This document shows, in pieces, positions 1 through 7,620 of a stretch of DNA of 17,093 bases. Position 1 is the first letter of the stretch, and every line of letters begins with the position of its first letter. A model generated the notes under the pieces. It did not search any database. It saw only the letters and a program-made list of their open reading frames with translations, and was not told where the DNA came from. The position numbers and the translations under genes were made by a program. Where the stretch lies: positions 1 through 17,093 of the forward strand of contig DASVDW010000059.1 in NCBI GenBank assembly GCA_036380925.1. The letters are read 5' to 3'. Source of the stretch: JAICLV01 sp036380925. GTDB lineage: Bacteria > Actinomycetota > Actinomycetes > Acidothermales > Acidothermaceae.

Positions 1-2202
1 CTCGCCACGCGTCACGACTCCCACGTCCGGCACCACAACGACCGTCGGCGTCGGCGGCGCGCCCTGGTCGGACGACGGCGCCGCGGGCGCCTCGTCGGCG
101 TGCGCGATCGGGCTGGTCTCGTCGAAGGCCACTCGAAGCGCCTCGGACGACGCCGCGGGCTCGGTCCGCGGAACGTCGCCGACCGGCTCGCCGGACGCGA
201 ACCTCCAGCAGTCGCGGCCAGCCGCCTTCGCGTCGTACAACGCGTTGTCGGCGCTGCGCAGCAACTGGCTCGCGTCGCCGCCGTGATCGGGGAACACGGC
301 GACCCCAACGGACGCGGTGACGGGCAGTTCGTGGGCGGTGCCTTGGCAAAACGGCGCGGATCGGATGACCGCGCCCAGCCGCTGCGCGGTGCGCGCGCCG
401 CCGTCTGCGGCGGTTTCGGGCAGCACGACGACGAATTCCTCGCCGCCGTACCGGGCCAGCGTGTCGACCTCGCGAACCTCCGCGCGCATTCGGGCGGCGA
501 GCTCGATCAGCACCGCGTCGCCGACTTGGTGACCATGCCGGTCGTTGATCTGTTTGAACCGGTCGAGGTCGAGCATCAGCACCGTCAGGGGGCGACCGAA
601 CCGGGTGGCGCGCTCGATCTCGTGCCCGAGCGCGAGCGTGAGGTAGCGGTAGTTCCACAAGCCGGTCAGCGGGTCGGTGAGCGACAACCGCTGCGCTTCT
701 TGATGCAGCAGCACGTTGTCGACCGCGACGCTCGCCTGCCCGGCGAAGGTCAGCAACGCGTCGAGGTCCTGCTCGGTGAACCGGCGCGGGCCGTCGGTGA
801 CCGGTTCGCCGTCAAGGCCGTCGGCCGGCGACTTGTCGTACAAGCTGAGCACGCCGACGATGCGGCCGGATTGTTTCAGCGGCACCGCGATGACCGTTCG
901 CGCCGCCGGCTCCGCCGGATCTGGCCGCAGGCCGGGGCCCTCGCCGACAACCCCGCGGACGGGCTCACCGGTCTTCGCGACGCCGCCGGCGACTCCGCTG
1001 CCCACCGGGATCCGGACCTCGGCCGGCATGTCGGCGGTGATGTCGCCGCGACGCGCGCGTGCGGTGAGGTTGTGATCGGCGTCGAGAAACATGATCACGC
1101 CGCCGGTGGCCTGCAGGGCGCCGATCGCGGTGTCGAGCACGACGTCGAGGATGCCGCCCAGGTCGTGGGTGTGGGCGAGCGTCGCGCCCAGCCGGTCGAC
1201 GTTTCGCCGCAGCTCGTCGCGGCTTTGCTCCAACCGCCCGATGTAACTGCGCAGCTCGGCGGTCATCCGGTTGAACGCGGAGGCGAGCCGCCCCACCTCG
1301 TCGCGCGACCGCACGGGCAGCGCGATGTCGAGGTCTCCGCCGGCGACCCGCCCCGCCGCCTCGGACAGCTCGACCACCGGGCGGCTGATCAGCCGCGCGA
1401 GCAACCGGCCGATGAACAGCCCTGCCGCGATGGTGAAGACAACGACGCCGACCAGCAGCCAGGTGAGTTTGGACGTGCCAGGAGCCGACTCACTGACCGC
1501 GACCCCGTAGGGCTGGCCCTGGCCCGGAGGCGCGAACGCGGCGATGCGGGCGCCGACGTCGACGGTCTTCGTCAGGTCGCCGCCGTGCGCCGCGTACGCG
1601 GCGGCCAGCTTCGCCGCGATTTCCGCGTTGAGGCTGGTCGAGACGACCGAGTGATCGGACAACAACGTGACGCCGGTCGGGCCGTCGAGCCGCGACCCCA
1701 GCTGGGTGGCGGTCGCGGCGTCGACCGGCCAGGCCACCGCCACGTCGCGCAATGTCGGCTGGTCGGCGATGCGCAGTTGCGCGCGCGCCGAGATCGCGTA
1801 GGTCGCGCCCGCGCCACCCCTGCAGCTGTCGAGCGCGGCGGGAAGCGGATGGGAACCGGCTGTCGATGGCGCGGTCGGCAGCGAGCCGGCGCTGGCGACC
1901 AGGTTGCCACCGGTGTCTTCGACGACGGCGTAGCCGACCCCGGAGCTTTCCACCAGCTGACGCACCGCGGCTTGGGGGCCCACCGCCGCGACCTGCAGGC
2001 CGAGCAGCTGGGCCGCCTGCGCCGCTTCGTTGCAGCGCGCGGCCAACGCGTCCGTGACGCTCGTGCGGGCGGTCCGCAGCCGGGCGGCCGCCTGATCATG
2101 CAGCGCGCTCGGCGCGACCACCAACACCAAGATGGCGCCGACGACGACGGGCAGCAAAACAACGAAAACGAAGGCCAGCGAAAGGCGTGTGCGTAATGCC
2201 AC
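1..2202 (-). CDS. Membrane-bound diguanylate cyclase (sensor-HAMP-GAF-GGDEF), 3' end cut by the window
   Basis: This protein should make cyclic di-GMP from two GTP at the inner face of the membrane. I translated the reverse strand by hand, and the frame is open from a GTG at 2202 to the left edge (734 codons). TM1 is about residues 7-29. A variable extracytoplasmic sensor of about 215 residues follows (possibly Cache-like, not proven), then TM2 at about 248-265. HAMP spans about 266-320 (DLDIALPVRSRDEVGRLASAFN), GAF about 345-495, and the GGDEF domain starts near 504 with LTDPLTGLWNYRYL. The active-site loop is intact: LARYGGEEFVVVLP, with GGEEF at 586-590. The inhibitory I-site RxxD (R577, D580) lies exactly five residues before it, so product inhibition is likely. 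A Pro/Ala/Thr-rich tail continues past base 1. GTG 2202 was chosen because GGAGG (2212-2208) sits 5 bases upstream. It is divergent from the folate gene. The domain calls are firm; the sensed ligand is unknown. Confidence 0.93.
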   Translation of the reverse strand, partial: MALRTRLSLAFVFVVLLPVVVGAILVLVVAPSALHDQAAARLRTARTSVTDALAARCNEAAQAAQLLGLQVAAVGPQAAVRQLVESSGVGYAVVEDTGGNLVASAGSLPTAPSTAGSHPLPAALDSCRGGAGATYAISARAQLRIADQPTLRDVAVAWPVDAATATQLGSRLDGPTGVTLLSDHSVVSTSLNAEIAAKLAAAYAAHGGDLTKTVDVGARIAAFAPPGQGQPYGVAVSESAPGTSKLTWLLVGVVVFTIAAGLFIGRLLARLISRPVVELSEAAGRVAGGDLDIALPVRSRDEVGRLASAFNRMTAELRSYIGRLEQSRDELRRNVDRLGATLAHTHDLGGILDVVLDTAIGALQATGGVIMFLDADHNLTARARRGDITADMPAEVRIPVGSGVAGGVAKTGEPVRGVVGEGPGLRPDPAEPAARTVIAVPLKQSGRIVGVLSLYDKSPADGLDGEPVTDGPRRFTEQDLDALLTFAGQASVAVDNVLLHQEAQRLSLTDPLTGLWNYRYLTLALGHEIERATRFGRPLTVLMLDLDRFKQINDRHGHQVGDAVLIELAARMRAEVREVDTLARYGGEEFVVVLPETAADGGARTAQRLGAVIRSAPFCQGTAHELPVTASVGVAVFPDHGGDASQLLRSADNALYDAKAAGRDCWRFASGEPVGDVPRTEPAASSEALRVAFDETSPIAHADEAPAAPSSDQGAPPTPTVVVVPDVGVVTRGE

Positions 2203-2418
2203 CCGCACCTCCGCTGGCGTACCAAGCCCACCCGAATCGGGCCCATCAGGCGTAACCGTTGCGCAATTACCCAATGCGATGCTCGCACGCAACGCGCAAT
2301 TCTGCGTAGACGCTAGTCGGGCGACAGCGCGCGGCGTGTCGAACGCCCACAGCTGCCGCCTAGACTTGCGCTGACCGTCGAGGTCGGCGCGGACCTCGGT
2401 GACTGGAGGTGGCGCCGC
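2203..2418. other. Divergent intergenic region between the diguanylate cyclase and fthC
   Basis: This 216-base stretch is the longest non-coding interval in the window. On the right it holds a TAGACT -10 candidate, a hairpin and the SD of fthC. On the left it holds the GGAGG of the cyclase gene. In the middle there is an AT-richer patch with the palindrome TTGCGCAA (2259-2266). No convincing small ORF or known structured RNA was recognised. The promoter of the cyclase gene could not be placed with confidence. Confidence 0.6.
2361..2410 (+). promoter_or_regulatory. fthC promoter -10 candidate, leader hairpin and SD
   Basis: TAGACT at 2361-2366 fits the actinobacterial TANNNT -10 box, which would start the transcript near 2373. 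The leader of about 46 bases has an inverted repeat, CGAGGTC (2379-2385) and GACCTCG (2392-2398), with a six-base loop. The stem can extend by two G-U pairs. The SD GGAGGT (2405-2410) follows 6 bases later and ends 8 bases before the GTG start. No good -35 hexamer is visible. The hairpin may stabilise the message or tune access to the SD; it is too short for a known folate riboswitch. Confidence 0.45.
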
Positions 2419-3057
2419 GTGTCCGACCCGTTGGTGGACCCGGCTCTCGACGCCGCCGCCCGCAAGCGGGAGCTCCGCCGGCGCCTGCTGCTGGCGCGGC
2501 TTGACAGCGCGCGCCTCGCGGCCGGTTCGGCTGGCGCGGCCGCCCGGTTGGCCGCCGCGGCGTGCGAGCACTTCGCCAACCGGGGGTGGCCGTCGTCGGT
2601 GGCCGCGTATCTGTCGGTGGGCTCCGAGCCCGGGACCCGGCCGTTGATCGAGGCGGTCGCGGAGCGCGGCGCCCAGGTGATCGTCCCGGTGCTGCGGCCG
2701 GACGGCGACCTGGACTGGGCTCGCTACACACCTGGTTCGGAGCTGGCGGCCGGCTCGCGCGGCACGGTCCACCCGATCAGCGCCAGCCTGGGCGTCGAGG
2801 CCATCTGCGCGGTCGACGTCGTGTTCGTCCCCGCGCTGGCGGTCGATCGCGACGGGCGTCGGCTCGGACGCGGCGGTGGCTCATACGACCGCGCGCTCGC
2901 CCGGTTGCGCGAAGCGGGTTCACCCGCCGCGGTCATCGCGATCGTCCACGACGACGAGCTGCTCGACGAGGTGCCGACGCACGCGCACGATCAGCCCGTC
3001 GACGGCGTGTTGACGCCGGCCGGACTGGCGGTTTTTGACCAAGACACGCCACGCTAG
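2419..3057 (+). CDS. fthC: 5-formyltetrahydrofolate cyclo-ligase (MTHFS)
   Basis: This is a cytosolic enzyme that uses ATP to convert 5-formyl-THF to 5,10-methenyl-THF, returning a dead-end folate to one-carbon metabolism. The 212-residue length fits the family. N-terminal KRELRRRLLLARLD (about 17-29) is the typical start of the fold, and SVGSEPGTRPLI lies at about 66-77. The diagnostic glycine-rich GRGGGSYDRAL lies at 150-160. The C-terminal THAHDQPVDGVLTPAG (about 187-202) matches the family's conserved H-D-x-x-(L/V)-D-x-(I/V)-x-T-P end. The GTG start is supported by GGAGGT eight bases upstream. It ends with TAG five bases before the antiporter ATG, so the two are probably cotranscribed. 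The functional link between them is not obvious. Confidence 0.92.
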   Translation: MSDPLVDPALDAAARKRELRRRLLLARLDSARLAAGSAGAAARLAAAACEHFANRGWPSSVAAYLSVGSEPGTRPLIEAVAERGAQVIVPVLRPDGDLDWARYTPGSELAAGSRGTVHPISASLGVEAICAVDVVFVPALAVDRDGRRLGRGGGSYDRALARLREAGSPAAVIAIVHDDELLDEVPTHAHDQPVDGVLTPAGLAVFDQDTPR

Positions 3058-3062
3058 CGGCG

Positions 3063-4589
3063 ATGGGAAGCGCCCGGCTCGATGCGATCTTGCTCCTGGG
3101 CGCCGTTGTGCTCTTGGGCGCCATCGTCGCGGTGCGCTACGCCGACCGCATCGGTCTGCCGAGCCTGCTGGCCTACCTCGGCATCGGGCTGCTGCTGCAA
3201 AGCGTCGTCCGGTTCGACAGCGCGTCGCGCGCGCAAACTCTCGGGCTCGCCGCGCTCGTCTTGATCTTGGCCGAAGGTGGCCTGACCACTCGCTGGGACA
3301 ACGTGCGCGACGCGGTGCCGATGGCGATCCTGCTCGCGGTCGTCGGCGTGGGCGTGAGCATGACCGTGACCGCGGTCGTGGCGCACTGGATCATCGGCGG
3401 CGACTGGCGGCTGGCCTTCCTGCTCGGGGCCATCGTGTCCTCCACCGACGCCGCCGCGGTGTTCTCCGTGCTGCGGCGGTTGAACCTGCCGAAACGGCTG
3501 ACCGGCGTGCTCGAGATGGAGTCCGGTCTCAACGACGCGCCGGCGGTGATCGCGGTGGTGCTGTTGAGCGCGCACCATCCGCAGACCAATCCGGTGCTGA
3601 TCGCCGGGATGGTGGTCTACGAGCTGGTGGCGGGCGGCGTCATCGGCTTTGCGGTCGGCTGGCTTGGAGCGCGCCGGTTGCAACAGGTCGCGTTGCCGGC
3701 GTCCGGCCTTTACCCAATCGCGGTGGTCGCGCTCGCCGTCGTCGGCTACGCCGCCGCGTCGCTCGCGCACGCCAGCGGCTTTCTCGCCGTCTTCGTCACC
3801 GGCATGCTGCTCGGCAACGCCCGGCTGCCGCACCGCCCGGCCACCCGCAGCTTCGCCGAGGGACTGGCCTGGCTGGCCCAAATCGGCCTGTTCGTCATGC
3901 TCGGCCTGCTGGTGACGCCGTCCGCCCTGGAACACCAGATCTGGCCAGCGATCGCCGTCGGCGCGGTGCTGCTGTTCCTCGCCAGGCCGGCCGCGGTGGC
4001 GGCGTCGATGCTGCCGCTGCGGGTCCCCGCGTTCCGGCGGCGGGGCGACCGGTACGGGATGACGTGGCGCGAGGGCGCGTTCCTGTCGTGGGCCGGGCTG
4101 CGCGGCGCGGTGCCGATCGTCTTGGCCACCGTGCCGATCACCTCGGGCGTCGCGCGCAGCAGCCAGTTGCTGTCGCTGGTGTTCGTGCTCGTCGTCATCT
4201 TCACGTTGGTGCAAGGCCCGACCTTGCCGATGGTCGCCCGCGGGCTGCGTCTCGGCGCGGCCGGGGAGACCGCCGATCTGGGCGTCGAGACCGCGCCGCT
4301 CGAGCACCTGGACGCCGACCTGCTGCAGCTCACCATCCCGCCCGACTCGCGGCTGCACGGAGTGGAGCTGTTCGAGCTCCGCTTGCCGCCCGGCTCCGCG
4401 GTGACGTTGATCGTTCGCGACGGCGTCGGGTTCGTGCCTAACCCGGAGACCCAGCTGCGGGTGGGTGACGCCCTGCTGATCGTGGCCACGGCGAACACCC
4501 GGCTGGCCGCCGAGCGCCGGCTGCGCGCGGTGAGTCGGCGCGGCAAGCTCGCGGGCTGGTTCGGCGACCGGGGCGAGGATCGCGCCTGA
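3063..4589 (+). CDS. CPA1-family K+/H+ (or Na+/H+) antiporter with C-terminal RCK_C domain, NhaP2-like
   Basis: This 508-residue integral membrane protein should exchange monovalent cations for protons. Residues 1 to about 395 hold roughly 12 hydrophobic helices. The CPA1 transport-core motifs are visible: SSTDAAAVFSVLRR at about 126-139 (acidic D129) and MESGLNDAPAVIAVVLL at about 152-168 (the N-D pair N157-D158). From about 418 to 492 there is a soluble RCK_C/TrkA_C domain (LQLTIPPDSRLHGVELFELR, then RVGDALLIVA), as in NhaP2/CvrA-type K+/H+ antiporters. In some bacteria RCK_C domains bind c-di-AMP; that is only a possibility here. No separate RCK_N or extra C-terminal domain is seen. The ATG lies 5 bases after the fthC stop without a clear SD, so translation is probably coupled. 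It converges on the PP2C gene with an 8-base gap. Confidence 0.88.
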   Translation: MGSARLDAILLLGAVVLLGAIVAVRYADRIGLPSLLAYLGIGLLLQSVVRFDSASRAQTLGLAALVLILAEGGLTTRWDNVRDAVPMAILLAVVGVGVSMTVTAVVAHWIIGGDWRLAFLLGAIVSSTDAAAVFSVLRRLNLPKRLTGVLEMESGLNDAPAVIAVVLLSAHHPQTNPVLIAGMVVYELVAGGVIGFAVGWLGARRLQQVALPASGLYPIAVVALAVVGYAAASLAHASGFLAVFVTGMLLGNARLPHRPATRSFAEGLAWLAQIGLFVMLGLLVTPSALEHQIWPAIAVGAVLLFLARPAAVAASMLPLRVPAFRRRGDRYGMTWREGAFLSWAGLRGAVPIVLATVPITSGVARSSQLLSLVFVLVVIFTLVQGPTLPMVARGLRLGAAGETADLGVETAPLEHLDADLLQLTIPPDSRLHGVELFELRLPPGSAVTLIVRDGVGFVPNPETQLRVGDALLIVATANTRLAAERRLRAVSRRGKLAGWFGDRGEDRA

Positions 4590-4597
4590 CCCGAGCC

Positions 4598-6202
4598 TCA
4601 GCCGTCGGCCGGCGTCAGGCGGCCCAGCTCAGCGCCCTGACTGTCGGCCTCCGAGGGCGCCGTCGTCAGATCGCGCATGACGGCGAGAACCGTGACGTCA
4701 TCGCGGCTGTAGTCGTCGGCGTGCGCGCGGGCCGCGGCGGTCAGCGCCCTGACGGTGGTGTCGACGTCGCGGACGGCGGCGCGGCTGAGCGCGTCGCACA
4801 AGCCCTCCACGCCGAACTCCTCGCCGGCCGCGCTGCGCGCCTCAAGCAACCCGTCGGTGAGCAACAGCAGCACCTCGCCGGGACGCAGCTCGTCGTGACC
4901 GACCTCCCAGCCGCGGGCCAGCACGCTCAGCAGCGGGCCGGTCGGCTGCAGTTGCCGCAGCTGGCTGGGCTGGATCGCGAGACCATGGTGGCCGGTGTCG
5001 GGAACCACAAGCGGCGGCAGATGACCGGCGTTGGCGTAGGCGAGCTCCCCGGTCGCGGTGTCGATGACCACGATCGCACAGGTGGCGAACCGCTCGTCGA
5101 GCCGCACGTGGTCCGCGGCGACGTCGAAGGCCGCGGCCGGGTCCTTGCCGAGCCGAAGCGCGGTTCCGATCACCTGTTTCAACGTGACGGCTTCGAGGCC
5201 GGCGACGGCGCCGTGGCCGGACACGTCCGCGACGACGACCGCGACCCGCCGCTCGTCGATCGCGACGACGTCGAGCAGATCGCCCGCCACCACGCCCTCG
5301 GCCGCGTGCAGCGCGCTCGCGATGCGCAATCCCGGAATCGGCGGGGCATCCGCCAGCCGCAAGCGGTCGGACAGCCCAAGGACGACCGGACCACGTTGTT
5401 CCAACGCCTGCCGGACGCTCTCGCTTCTCTCCAGCTCGCGCACCAGCCGAGTTCGCAGCGATTCAACGTCGCTCGCGACCTCGCGCAACTCAGGTGGGCC
5501 GGCCTGCTCGATGGGCTCCCGAAACGCGCCGGCGGCGGCGCGCCGCAACTGGTCTTGCAGCGCCAGCAGCGGCCGCAGGATCCACAGCTGGACAAAGAAA
5601 AGAAACAGCACGGTGAAGACGCCGCCGATGATGAGCGTGGCGAGAAACGCGCGGTCGAGCCGGGTGATCGCGGCGTTCTCGATGGCCTCCTGCTGCGCGG
5701 CTCGCAAGCTGATGTCGGACAGCAAGGTGGCGGTCTTCGTGCGCAAGGTGTCGAACATCGTCTGGCCGACAGCGCTGCCCACCAAACGCTGCGCGCGGCT
5801 GAGGTCGCCGGCCTCGACCGCGGCGATCTCCGGCTGGGCCACCTCGGTGAGCCAGCGCCGCCACTGGTCGTCGACCGCGGTGAGATCACTCGCGACCGTC
5901 GGATCATCGCCGACGAACGCGCGGATTCTGGCCAGGTCCTGGGCAGCGGCCTGCCGGCCTTCGGTGTACGGCGTCAGAAAGCCGGAGTTCGCGGTGATGA
6001 CATAGCCGCGCTCGCCGGTCTCTTGGTCGACCAGGTGGGCCAGCAGCTGCTCGGCCGCCGTGGTGGCCGGCGCCCACTTGCCTCCGACCTCCTTCTCCGC
6101 CGCGTGAGTGTCATGCAGCACGGAGGCGATCTGCAGGCTGGCGAGCAGGATCCCGACGGCGACGATCGCGAAGCCGAGGATCACTCTCAGCCGCATCGTC
6201 AT
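4598..6202 (-). CDS. CHASE3-HAMP-PP2C (SpoIIE/RsbU-type) protein serine phosphatase
   Basis: This is a 534-residue membrane receptor with an intracellular phosphatase output, likely dephosphorylating an anti-sigma-factor antagonist (STAS protein) in a partner-switching stress pathway. TM1 is about 7-27. The extracytoplasmic CHASE3-like domain is about 30-183 (LLAHLVDQETGERGYVITAN is its typical motif). TM2 is about 185-208 and HAMP about 209-258, followed by a short coiled stretch. The PP2C domain is about 285-511, with the metal-binding and catalytic motifs VVAGDLLDV (D308), ADVSGHG (326-331), YANAGHLPP, LLTDGLLEAR (about 447-456) and SRDDVTVLAV (about 499-508). All the key acidic residues of the SpoIIE family seem present. 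The start at ATG 6202 is supported by a leaderless-type promoter exactly 6 bases upstream; there is no SD. No anti-sigma factor, STAS protein or kinase gene lies in the window, so the partners are elsewhere. Confidence 0.92.
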   Translation of the reverse strand: MTMRLRVILGFAIVAVGILLASLQIASVLHDTHAAEKEVGGKWAPATTAAEQLLAHLVDQETGERGYVITANSGFLTPYTEGRQAAAQDLARIRAFVGDDPTVASDLTAVDDQWRRWLTEVAQPEIAAVEAGDLSRAQRLVGSAVGQTMFDTLRTKTATLLSDISLRAAQQEAIENAAITRLDRAFLATLIIGGVFTVLFLFFVQLWILRPLLALQDQLRRAAAGAFREPIEQAGPPELREVASDVESLRTRLVRELERSESVRQALEQRGPVVLGLSDRLRLADAPPIPGLRIASALHAAEGVVAGDLLDVVAIDERRVAVVVADVSGHGAVAGLEAVTLKQVIGTALRLGKDPAAAFDVAADHVRLDERFATCAIVVIDTATGELAYANAGHLPPLVVPDTGHHGLAIQPSQLRQLQPTGPLLSVLARGWEVGHDELRPGEVLLLLTDGLLEARSAAGEEFGVEGLCDALSRAAVRDVDTTVRALTAAARAHADDYSRDDVTVLAVMRDLTTAPSEADSQGAELGRLTPADG

Positions 6203-6214
6203 GGCGGCACGCTA
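6203..6214 (-). promoter_or_regulatory. Leaderless-type -10 box of the PP2C gene
   Basis: On the reverse strand TAGCGT (6214-6209) is followed by six bases (GCCGCC) and then ATG at 6202. This spacing places the transcription start on the A of the ATG. There is no SD. The -35 region is not recognisable, as is common for such promoters in actinobacteria. Confidence 0.5.
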
Positions 6215-6230
6215 CCGGCCCAGCGGGCGG

Positions 6231-6243
6231 TTGCGCTCCGCAA
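6231..6243. repeat. Short inverted repeat between divergent promoters
   Basis: TTGCG (6231-6235) and CGCAA (6239-6243) form an inverted repeat with a three-base centre. It lies in the 104-base divergent region between the PP2C gene and the small hypothetical gene, upstream of both -10 candidates. It could be an operator, but short inverted repeats are common by chance. Confidence 0.25.
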
Positions 6244-6294
6244 GCCGACGTGCGATTGCCAGCTGTTCCGTCCCGTCAAGAACCGGCGCGAAGG

Positions 6295-6306
6295 TAGTTT
6301 GGCAAT
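6295..6306 (+). promoter_or_regulatory. Leaderless-type -10 box of the small hypothetical gene
   Basis: TAGTTT (6295-6300) is followed by six bases (GGCAAT) and then the GTG start at 6307. The arrangement is the same as upstream of 6202, 7585 and 10179. An overlapping ATG at 6305-6307 lies in another frame and is not used. Confidence 0.5.
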
Positions 6307-6681
6307 GTGGAGGAAAACCAGGCGAGGCGGGTCGTCGACGCGTTGAGGGAGCGCGGGATCGACGCACACATGGCGAAAGAGGGCGCCTACCAGATGGGCG
6401 TCCGGGTCGACCTGCGCGACGGCCGACAGGCCGTCTGGGACTCCGACGACACCGCCGAGCTCGAGGCGCAGGTCATGCGCGACGGCATGCTCGTGGGCTT
6501 CGTGCCGGTGATCCCGGGGTCGGCCGACTTCGACGACGCCCAGATCGTCGACGCGATCGCGCGCGCCGACTACGACCAGCCGATCGGGCGCGAACGACCC
6601 ACCGCTCCCCCGCCGGCGGCGCCGCTGCCTCGCGAGGGCGGGGTGTTCCGGCGGTTCCTCGGCGGCTTTCGCGAAGGCTGA
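6307..6681 (+). CDS. Small conserved-looking cytosolic protein, function unknown
   Basis: This 124-residue protein has no signal peptide or membrane segment. I do not recognise a characterised family. The N-terminal 95 residues look like a compact alpha/beta domain: a helix (ARRVVDALRERGIDAHMA), then strands with GVRVDLRDGRQAVWDSDD, then AELEAQVMRDGMLVGFVPVIPG and a final helix DDAQIVDAIARADY. The C-terminal about 30 residues are Pro/Arg/Gly-rich and end in VFRRFLGGFREG, possibly a flexible tail. The phrase 'RDGRQAVWDSDDTAELEAQVMRDG' resembles uncharacterised actinobacterial proteins I have seen, but no function follows. Codon bias is strong and regular in this frame, which argues for a real gene. 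Transcription is divergent from the PP2C gene and convergent with the GNAT gene (16-base gap). The GTG start is supported by the promoter spacing. Confidence 0.75.
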   Translation: MEENQARRVVDALRERGIDAHMAKEGAYQMGVRVDLRDGRQAVWDSDDTAELEAQVMRDGMLVGFVPVIPGSADFDDAQIVDAIARADYDQPIGRERPTAPPPAAPLPREGGVFRRFLGGFREG

Positions 6682-6697
6682 CCGTGACGCAGCGCGC

Positions 6698-7585
6698 TCA
6701 GCCCCAAAGACCGCTTGGCAGGTAAGGCGACATCGGGCCGAGGCGGTGCGACTCCCGCTCGCGCACGCACCGGCTGCCGCCGGGCCGCACCGACAATCGC
6801 GCGTCGAGCGCGACGTCGATCGCCCACTGTTGATCCCGCGAGAGCCAGGCCAGCTCAACCGGCTTGGCGGCCTCGGCTGCCTCGGCGAGCGCGGTCCAAA
6901 GCACCGCGGCCGCAGCTTCCGGCGACGTCGCGCCCAGCACCGAGACGCCGTGTGTGCCGGTCACCACGTATCCGCGACCGCGCCGCGAGTCGGCGACGAA
7001 AAGCCGGCTTCCGGACTGCGCGAAGAAATCGAGGTCGGCCCCGTGCGGAGCGCCTCTTTGCGCGCTGGCAATTGCTTCGACGAAGTCGCGGTCGTCGTCA
7101 AACGCTCCCTCGCGCACGCCGTTGGACGACGGGAGCAGCGAACGATCGACCGTCCCCCGCGCCACGTACGCGGGCACCAGGTCGAACCCGGCGCGGCGGT
7201 ACCGCCGCAGCGCCTTCGGATCGCTGCTCGCGCACAGCATCCCGACCTTGTCGAAGGTGGTCAGCGAGGCGTCGAGCAAACGCCGTCCGACGCCTTGCGA
7301 TTGAACGTCGGTGGCGACGGCGAGCAGCGACAAGAACCACAGCGACCCGCGCCTGGTGGCCAACGAAACACCGACGACCTCTCCGCCCCGGTCGGCGACG
7401 AACGCGCCATCGGGATCGTGCCGCGCGGCATGTCGAATCCGCCGCTGGCCGCGCTCACGCACCGCGTCGTCGAGTTCCGGAGTCTCCCAACCGTAGGCGA
7501 GGCCGGCGTTTCGCAGCGCGTGGTAGGCGGTCAACTGGGCGGCCGCGACGTCACCGTCGCGCAGGCTCCGAATCTCGATGTCCAC
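6698..7585 (-). CDS. GNAT-family N-acetyltransferase, possibly tandem-domain
   Basis: This 295-residue cytosolic protein should transfer an acetyl group from acetyl-CoA to an amine; the substrate is unknown. N-terminal IEIRSLRDGDVAAAQLTAYHAL is a typical GNAT opening. GGEVVGVSLATRRGSLWFLSLLAVATDVQSQGVGRRLLDASL (about 68-108) holds beta-4 and the acetyl-CoA motif A, Q-x-x-G-x-G at 95-100. ALRRYRRAGFDLVPAYVARG (about 125-144) is the motif B region. The second half (about 150-290) has GNAT-like spacing (GYVVTGTHGVSVLGATSPEAAAAVLWTAL) but no clear Q-x-x-G-x-G, so it may be a degenerate second GNAT domain. The GTG start at 7585 is chosen because a TAGATT box lies six bases upstream. It follows the disulfide-fusion gene by 35 bases and may also be cotranscribed with it. 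Confidence 0.87.
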   Translation of the reverse strand: MDIEIRSLRDGDVAAAQLTAYHALRNAGLAYGWETPELDDAVRERGQRRIRHAARHDPDGAFVADRGGEVVGVSLATRRGSLWFLSLLAVATDVQSQGVGRRLLDASLTTFDKVGMLCASSDPKALRRYRRAGFDLVPAYVARGTVDRSLLPSSNGVREGAFDDDRDFVEAIASAQRGAPHGADLDFFAQSGSRLFVADSRRGRGYVVTGTHGVSVLGATSPEAAAAVLWTALAEAAEAAKPVELAWLSRDQQWAIDVALDARLSVRPGGSRCVRERESHRLGPMSPYLPSGLWG

Positions 7586-7597
7586 GCGGCGAATCTA
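7586..7597 (-). promoter_or_regulatory. Leaderless-type -10 box of the GNAT gene
   Basis: On the reverse strand TAGATT (7597-7592) is followed by CGCCGC and then GTG at 7585. No SD is present. The box lies inside the 35-base gap after the upstream gene, so the GNAT gene may have its own promoter inside an operon. Confidence 0.5.
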
Positions 7598-7620
7598 ACC
7601 GCGGCCGCCCAGTGATCGCG

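Noticed and set aside
100..2196. 698-codon open frame on the + strand
   Set aside because: It is antisense to the diguanylate cyclase, whose frame carries all family motifs. The + product is Arg/Gly/Asp/Gln-rich without domains, a usual artefact of GC-rich coding DNA.
1572..2288. 238-codon reverse-strand frame starting upstream of the cyclase start
   Set aside because: It is out of frame with the cyclase and encodes Arg/Ser/Pro-rich sequence overlapping its sensor domain.
3035..4441. 468-codon + strand frame and 434-codon - strand frame over the antiporter
   Set aside because: Both are low-complexity Arg/Ala/Gly or His/Gln-rich shadows of the antiporter frame.
4721..6346. 541-codon + strand frame over the phosphatase
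   Set aside because: It is antisense shadow sequence; the reverse-strand protein has complete CHASE3, HAMP and PP2C motifs.
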